A stretch of 64,000 bases of DNA from Bacteroidales bacterium (GTDB taxonomy: Bacteria; Bacteroidota; Bacteroidia; Bacteroidales; Muribaculaceae), in the NCBI GenBank assembly GCA_020860515.1, contig JAJBUG010000051.1, positions 80,996 to 144,995 of the forward strand. Reading direction: 5' to 3'. Positions 59,668 to 64,000 of this stretch are shown here, one piece after another. The notes beneath the pieces were generated by a model. It made no database searches. It was not told the origin of the DNA and saw nothing but the letters and a program-made list of their open reading frames with translations. Each line of letters opens with the position of its first letter. The stretch's first letter is position 1. The translations under genes were made by a program, and so were the position numbers.

Positions 59668-60834
59668 TTATGCGAGGAAGCCGAGGAGCACGCCGGCAGC
59701 GACAGCCGAACCGATGACGCCAGCCACATTCGGCCCCATGGCGTGCATCAGCAGATAGTTGCTGGGGTCATATTCCAGACCAAGGTTGTTGGAGATGCGT
59801 GCGCTCATTGGCACAGCAGATACGCCGGCATTGCCGATAAGCGGGTTAATCTTCTTATCCTTGGGCAAGAACAGATTGAAAATCTTCACGAAAATCACAC
59901 CCGAAGCTGAAGCAATGATAAATGCCATGAAGCCGAGGAGGAAGATGAAGATAGTCTGTGTGGTGAGGAAGTGGCTTGCCTGTGTGCTTGCACCCACGGT
60001 CATACCGAGGAGGATAACCACGATGTCGTTGAGGGCGTTGCTGGCAGTCTTAGCCAAGCGGTTGCAGACACCGCACTCGCGCAGCAGGTTGCCGAAGAAG
60101 AGCATGCCCAACAGAGGCAGACCGCTCGGAACCACAAAGCAGGTGAGGAGCATGCCCACAATGGGGAAGATTATCTTCTCGTTCTGGCTGACGGCACGCG
60201 CTGGCTTCATCTTGATGCGGCGCTCGTTGTGAGTGGTGAAGAGGCGCATCAACGGAGGCTGAATCAGCGGCACCAATGCCATGTAGCTGTAAGCCGAAAC
60301 TGCGATTGCGCCCATCAAGTTGGGAGCCAGCTTCGACGAAAGGAAGATAGCAGTAGGGCCGTCGGCACCGCCGATGATGGCTATTGCACCAGCCTGGTCG
60401 GGCTCAAAGCCCAGGGCCAAAGCCACCATATAAGCACCAAAAATACCGAACTGAGCGGCAGCGCCGATAAGCATCAGCTTAGGATTGGCAATCAGGGCCG
60501 AGAAGTCGGTCATGGCGCCAATTCCCAGGAAGATTAGTGGCGGATACCATCCGGCACTCACACCATTGTAGAGAATGTTGAGCACCGAACCCTCCTCATA
60601 GATGCCAATCTCAAGACCGGCAGCGGTGTTGAAGGGGATGTTGCCGATAAGGATACCGAAGCCGATAGGCACCAGCAGCATGGGCTCAAAATTCTTCTTG
60701 ATGGCAAGCCAGATGAAGAATAGACCAATGGCAAGCATGACAAAATTGCCAAGCTCTGCATTGGCGAAACCTGTGAGTTCCCAGAACTGTCGCAGGTTTG
60801 TCTGAATAAAATCACCGAATGAGAAACTCTCCAT
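59668..60834 (-). CDS. Sodium-ion-translocating decarboxylase beta subunit (OadB/MmdB type)
   Basis: FIWLAIKKNFEPMLLVPIGFGILIGNIPF, FLGIGAMTDFSALIANPKLMLIGAAAQFGIF, IIGGADGPTAIFLSSKLAP, NYLLMHAMGPNVAGVIGSAVAAG. Confidence 0.97.
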   Translation of the reverse strand: MESFSFGDFIQTNLRQFWELTGFANAELGNFVMLAIGLFFIWLAIKKNFEPMLLVPIGFGILIGNIPFNTAAGLEIGIYEEGSVLNILYNGVSAGWYPPLIFLGIGAMTDFSALIANPKLMLIGAAAQFGIFGAYMVALALGFEPDQAGAIAIIGGADGPTAIFLSSKLAPNLMGAIAVSAYSYMALVPLIQPPLMRLFTTHNERRIKMKPARAVSQNEKIIFPIVGMLLTCFVVPSGLPLLGMLFFGNLLRECGVCNRLAKTASNALNDIVVILLGMTVGASTQASHFLTTQTIFIFLLGFMAFIIASASGVIFVKIFNLFLPKDKKINPLIGNAGVSAVPMSARISNNLGLEYDPSNYLLMHAMGPNVAGVIGSAVAAGVLLGFLA

Positions 60835-60857
60835 AATGAATAGGGAAATGGAAGTTA

Positions 60858-61295
60858 TCATTCAATAGTGAGCAGAGTACCACCCTCGAGCACAGAGTCG
60901 CCTGCATTCACATTTATTGTCTTTACTACGCCGTCGCGGCCTGCATGGATGGCATTTTCCATTTTCATAGCCTCGAGCACCAGCACGGTATCGGCAGCCT
61001 TTACGGTATCGCCTACCTTTACAGGGATTGAAAGCACCACGCCGGGGAGGGGAGCCTTGACCACGAAGGCCGACCCAGTGGCCGCAGCGGGCTTGGAGAT
61101 GACCTTCTCGCCAGTAGCTGTGCGGGGAGCAGGAGCAGCCTTTACTGAGCTGACTACCTTCACGGGCTTCTGGTCCTCGGAGAGCTCAACCTTGTAGGGC
61201 ATACCGTTGACCTCGACTTGGGCGATGTTGCCCTCGATGTCGCCAATGGCTACCTTGTAAGTGTTACCGTTGATTTTATATTTGTATTCTTTCAT
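60858..61295 (-). CDS. Biotin carboxyl carrier subunit (decarboxylase gamma/BCCP)
   Basis: VLVLEAMKMENAIHAGRDGVVKTINVNAGDSV biotinylation motif (EAMKM). Confidence 0.95.
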   Translation of the reverse strand: MKEYKYKINGNTYKVAIGDIEGNIAQVEVNGMPYKVELSEDQKPVKVVSSVKAAPAPRTATGEKVISKPAAATGSAFVVKAPLPGVVLSIPVKVGDTVKAADTVLVLEAMKMENAIHAGRDGVVKTINVNAGDSVLEGGTLLTIE

Positions 61296-61323
61296 TGCAA
61301 GTTTTAATTAATATGTGTCGTCA

Positions 61324-62226
61324 TTAATGGGGTAGTTGGCGCAGGCCATAGATCTTTGAGCTCCAAGGCGAGTAAGCACGCTTAACCTTGTTGATGGTAA
61401 GCACGGTGCTCTCGGTGTCGTGTGCGTTGAGATGCTGATACATAGCCATGCAGATAGCGGCGATAACCTCGCCTGAGTCATGCTCGATGCTCTTCTTTTC
61501 AGCGCTGTCCTGCACGCCGTGGGCTTTGGCCTTGTTATGGCGGGCAGCTGACTGTCCAATGCGGTCGATAGCCATGAAGGCCAGACAAAGCACGAGCAGA
61601 GCCGAGAATACAATGCACATAGCCATCGCAGCCATGCCGAAGCCGTGACCATCGTACTCAGCGAAGAGCTGGATCTTGTTGTTGGTGTCCTTGATCTTGT
61701 TGGCGCTCTTGGGGGTGATGTATTTGTCGCCTCCGTTGCGGATTTCCCATTCGCCTTCGCCATCAACTGTGCGAGCGTACGACTGATTGGGAGCCAAGGC
61801 TGCTGGCACTACCACTTCATCAATCAAAGTCTTGCCATCAGCGTCGTAGATTCCAATCCAGTTGTCCTGGCCGGGCGCTAATTGGAAGCTGAGGTGTAGA
61901 GGACCGAGATTAGGTTCATCGTCAGCATAGAATACAATGTGCTGGCGCTTGCCCATGTGGGTGCTCTCATCGCCCATTGGCACGGGATACTTGGTGGGAT
62001 TGTTGGGGTCGTTGGTGATATACACGCTCGAGATTTCGAGTGGGCCGTAGTTGCTGTTGAAAAGTTCAATCCAACCATGGCGATGACCATACTCATCTAC
62101 GAAGCCATTGTCGTTGGTCACCATTACCTCGTTGATGCGCAGGGCCTTGCGGTTTTGAGCCGAGGCAAGGCCTACGCATGCGAGCAATGCTATGACCAGA
62201 AATAGATGTTTCTTGTTCATAAGCAT
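61324..62226 (-). CDS. Lamin-tail-domain protein fused to an OadG-like membrane subunit
   Basis: Signal peptide, LRINEVMVTNDNGFVDEYGHRHGWIELFN (LTD), then TM segment and position within the decarboxylase operon. Confidence 0.75.
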   Translation of the reverse strand: MLMNKKHLFLVIALLACVGLASAQNRKALRINEVMVTNDNGFVDEYGHRHGWIELFNSNYGPLEISSVYITNDPNNPTKYPVPMGDESTHMGKRQHIVFYADDEPNLGPLHLSFQLAPGQDNWIGIYDADGKTLIDEVVVPAALAPNQSYARTVDGEGEWEIRNGGDKYITPKSANKIKDTNNKIQLFAEYDGHGFGMAAMAMCIVFSALLVLCLAFMAIDRIGQSAARHNKAKAHGVQDSAEKKSIEHDSGEVIAAICMAMYQHLNAHDTESTVLTINKVKRAYSPWSSKIYGLRQLPH

Positions 62227-63779
62227 TATAGAGGCATATTACCGTGTTTCTTGGCAGGATTGGTCACCTTCTTGGTGGCGAGCTGCTGCAGGGCGCGAAT
62301 GATGCGGAAGCGAGTGTTGCGAGGCTCGATCACATCATCAATGTAGCCATACTTGGCAGCATTGTAAGGATTGCAGAACAGCTTGTTGTATTCGTCCTCC
62401 TTTTCCTTGAGCAGTTTCTTGGGATCCTCGGCAGCCTTTGCCTCCTTGGCATAGAGTACTTCTACTGCGCCTGCACCACCCATAACGGCGATTTCGGCGG
62501 TAGGCCAAGCATAGTTCATGTCGCCGCGCAGTTGCTTGCAGCTCATCACAATGTGGCTGCCGCCGTAGCTCTTGCGCAGAGTAACAGTTACCTTAGGCAC
62601 GGTAGCCTCACCGTAAGCATAGAGCAGCTTAGCGCCGTGGAGAATCACTGCATTGTACTCTTGGCCTGTGCCGGGCAGGAAGCCGGGAACATCCACGAGA
62701 GTTACCAATGGAATATTGAAGGCATCGCAGAAACGCACGAAGCGGGCAGCTTTGCGCGATGCGTTGCAGTCGAGCACGCCTGCCAGAAACTTGGGCTGGT
62801 TGGCAACGATGCCGACAGCCTGGCCGTTGAAGCGAGCAAAACCAACGATGATATTCTTGGCATATTCGCGCTGCACCTCCAGGAACTCGCCATTGTCGAT
62901 GATAGCGCCGATTACCTCATACGTGTCGTAGGGGCGGTTGGCTGAGTCAGGGATGATTTCGTTGAGAGAATCCTCAAGGCGGTCAATTGGGTCGTTGCAC
63001 TCAACCAATGGGGGCTCCTCAAGATTGTTCTGGGGGATATAGCTGAAAAGCTTGCGGATAATCTTGAGAGCATGTTCGCCATCTTCGGCGGCGAAGTGAG
63101 CCACGCCGCTCTTCTGTGCATGCACCTCAGCGCCGCCGAGCGCATCTTGGGTCACATCCTCGCCAGTAACAGTCTTTACAACCTTGGGGCCAGTTAGGAA
63201 CATATAGCTGATGCCCTTGGCCATGATGGTGAAGTCGGTGAGGGCGGGCGAATAAACAGCGCCGCCAGCACATGGGCCAAGGATGGCAGAAATCTGTGGA
63301 ATCACGCCTGATGCAAGAATATTGCGCTGGAATATTTCGCTGTAGCCAGCCAGAGCGTTGATGCCTTCCTGGATGCGAGCGCCGCCCGAGTCGTTAAGGC
63401 CAATCACTGGAGCTCCCATCTTCATGGCCATATCCATGATTTTGCAAATCTTCAGGGCCATGGTCTCGGAAAGCGAGCCTCCGAACACAGTGAAGTCCTG
63501 AGCGAATACATAGACCAGACGACCCTCGATTGTGCCGTAGCCAGTGACAACGCCGTCGCCAAGGAATGATTTCTTTTCCTGACCGAAGTTGTAGCAGCGG
63601 TGACGCACAAACATGTCGATTTCCTCGAACGAGCCTTCGTCGAGAAGCTGAAGGATACGCTCGCGAGCGGTGTATTTGCCGCGTTCGTGCTGCTTATCGA
63701 TGGCCTTCTGACCGCCTCCAAGGCGAGCCTCGGCGCGCAGCTCGATGAGTTCTTTTACTTTTTCAAGTTGATTGCTCAT
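62226..63779 (-). CDS. mmdA: Methylmalonyl-CoA decarboxylase alpha / acyl-CoA carboxyltransferase subunit
   Basis: Carboxyltransferase motifs [70 protein letters not shown]. Confidence 0.95.
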   Translation of the reverse strand: MSNQLEKVKELIELRAEARLGGGQKAIDKQHERGKYTARERILQLLDEGSFEEIDMFVRHRCYNFGQEKKSFLGDGVVTGYGTIEGRLVYVFAQDFTVFGGSLSETMALKICKIMDMAMKMGAPVIGLNDSGGARIQEGINALAGYSEIFQRNILASGVIPQISAILGPCAGGAVYSPALTDFTIMAKGISYMFLTGPKVVKTVTGEDVTQDALGGAEVHAQKSGVAHFAAEDGEHALKIIRKLFSYIPQNNLEEPPLVECNDPIDRLEDSLNEIIPDSANRPYDTYEVIGAIIDNGEFLEVQREYAKNIIVGFARFNGQAVGIVANQPKFLAGVLDCNASRKAARFVRFCDAFNIPLVTLVDVPGFLPGTGQEYNAVILHGAKLLYAYGEATVPKVTVTLRKSYGGSHIVMSCKQLRGDMNYAWPTAEIAVMGGAGAVEVLYAKEAKAAEDPKKLLKEKEDEYNKLFCNPYNAAKYGYIDDVIEPRNTRFRIIRALQQLATKKVTNPAKKHGNMPL

Positions 63780-63820
63780 TATATATAATTAATTAAATTA
63801 TGATCTTTCTTCAACAAAAA

Positions 63821-63873
63821 ATGAAATAAGAGCCGAATTCAGGTTTTGACTCGGAATTCTGCTCTCATTTCAT
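63821..63873. terminator. Imperfect inverted repeat between mce and mmdA
   Basis: atgaaataagagccgaattc ... gaattctgctctcatttcat. Confidence 0.6.
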
Positions 63874-63882
63874 GATGATGTG

Positions 63883-64000
63883 TTACTTGTTGGGATCCTC
63901 ACAGAGTTCGATAAGGGTGCCGCATGTTGATTTGGGATGCAGGAAAGCGATGTTGAGACCCTCAGCGCCCTTGCGCGGAGCCTTGTCAATCAGCTTGCCA
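63883..64000 (-). CDS. mce: Methylmalonyl-CoA epimerase, C-terminal part, runs off the window
   Basis: Minus-strand translation [38 protein letters not shown]. Confidence 0.85.
   Translation of the reverse strand, partial: GKLIDKAPRKGAEGLNIAFLHPKSTCGTLIELCEDPNK

Noticed and set aside
59759-60537. Plus-strand ORFs of 157 and 188 aa
   Set aside because: Antisense to the decarboxylase beta subunit.

Overview
The window is a gene-dense Bacteroidales (Muribaculaceae/Prevotella-like) chromosome segment. The taxonomic call is inferred from SusC/SusD, a one-protein hybrid two-component regulator, TAnnTTTG -7 promoters and the absence of obvious Shine-Dalgarno sites. Main blocks: (1) 0.2-12 kb, a SusC/SusD locus (SusC frameshifted at an A7 run) with DUF4859-like proteins, a HExxH DUF6055-like secreted protein and a secreted CotH-like kinase. 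(2) 12-22.7 kb, a plug-only TonB-receptor-like protein, tRNA-Ser(GGA), proC, porin O/P, an exonuclease, an acyl-CoA synthetase and a TamB-like protein. (3) 22.8-30.5 kb, a PCMD/DUF4493-like lipoprotein operon with two paralogous outer-membrane proteins, an alpha/beta hydrolase and a LysE exporter. (4) 30.7-34.3 kb, thrS-infC-rpmI-rplT and rpsU, with a leader hairpin before thrS that looks like a tRNA-Thr(UGU) anticodon arm. (5) 34.4-39.8 kb, a second HExxH DUF6055-like protein next to a hybrid two-component regulator. (6) 39.8-50.9 kb, GldB-like, amidase, MCE, an accessory patch (two ATPases, 33-bp tandem repeats, IS5-type transposase remnant), a Crp/Fnr regulator and an orphan NeuC-like epimerase. 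(7) 51-64 kb, a succinate-to-propionate module (mutAB, mce, methylmalonyl-CoA decarboxylase subunits) plus Fe-S proteins and a GT2. The most unusual non-gene signals are a dispersed family of 7-nt-period A/T-rich tandem repeats (often bounded by ATTTCTT), short tri-loop palindromes sharing a GCTCYGC core, a palindrome covering the -7 box of an ATPase gene, and the thrS leader hairpin. No database searches were run; family names are from recognition of motifs only.
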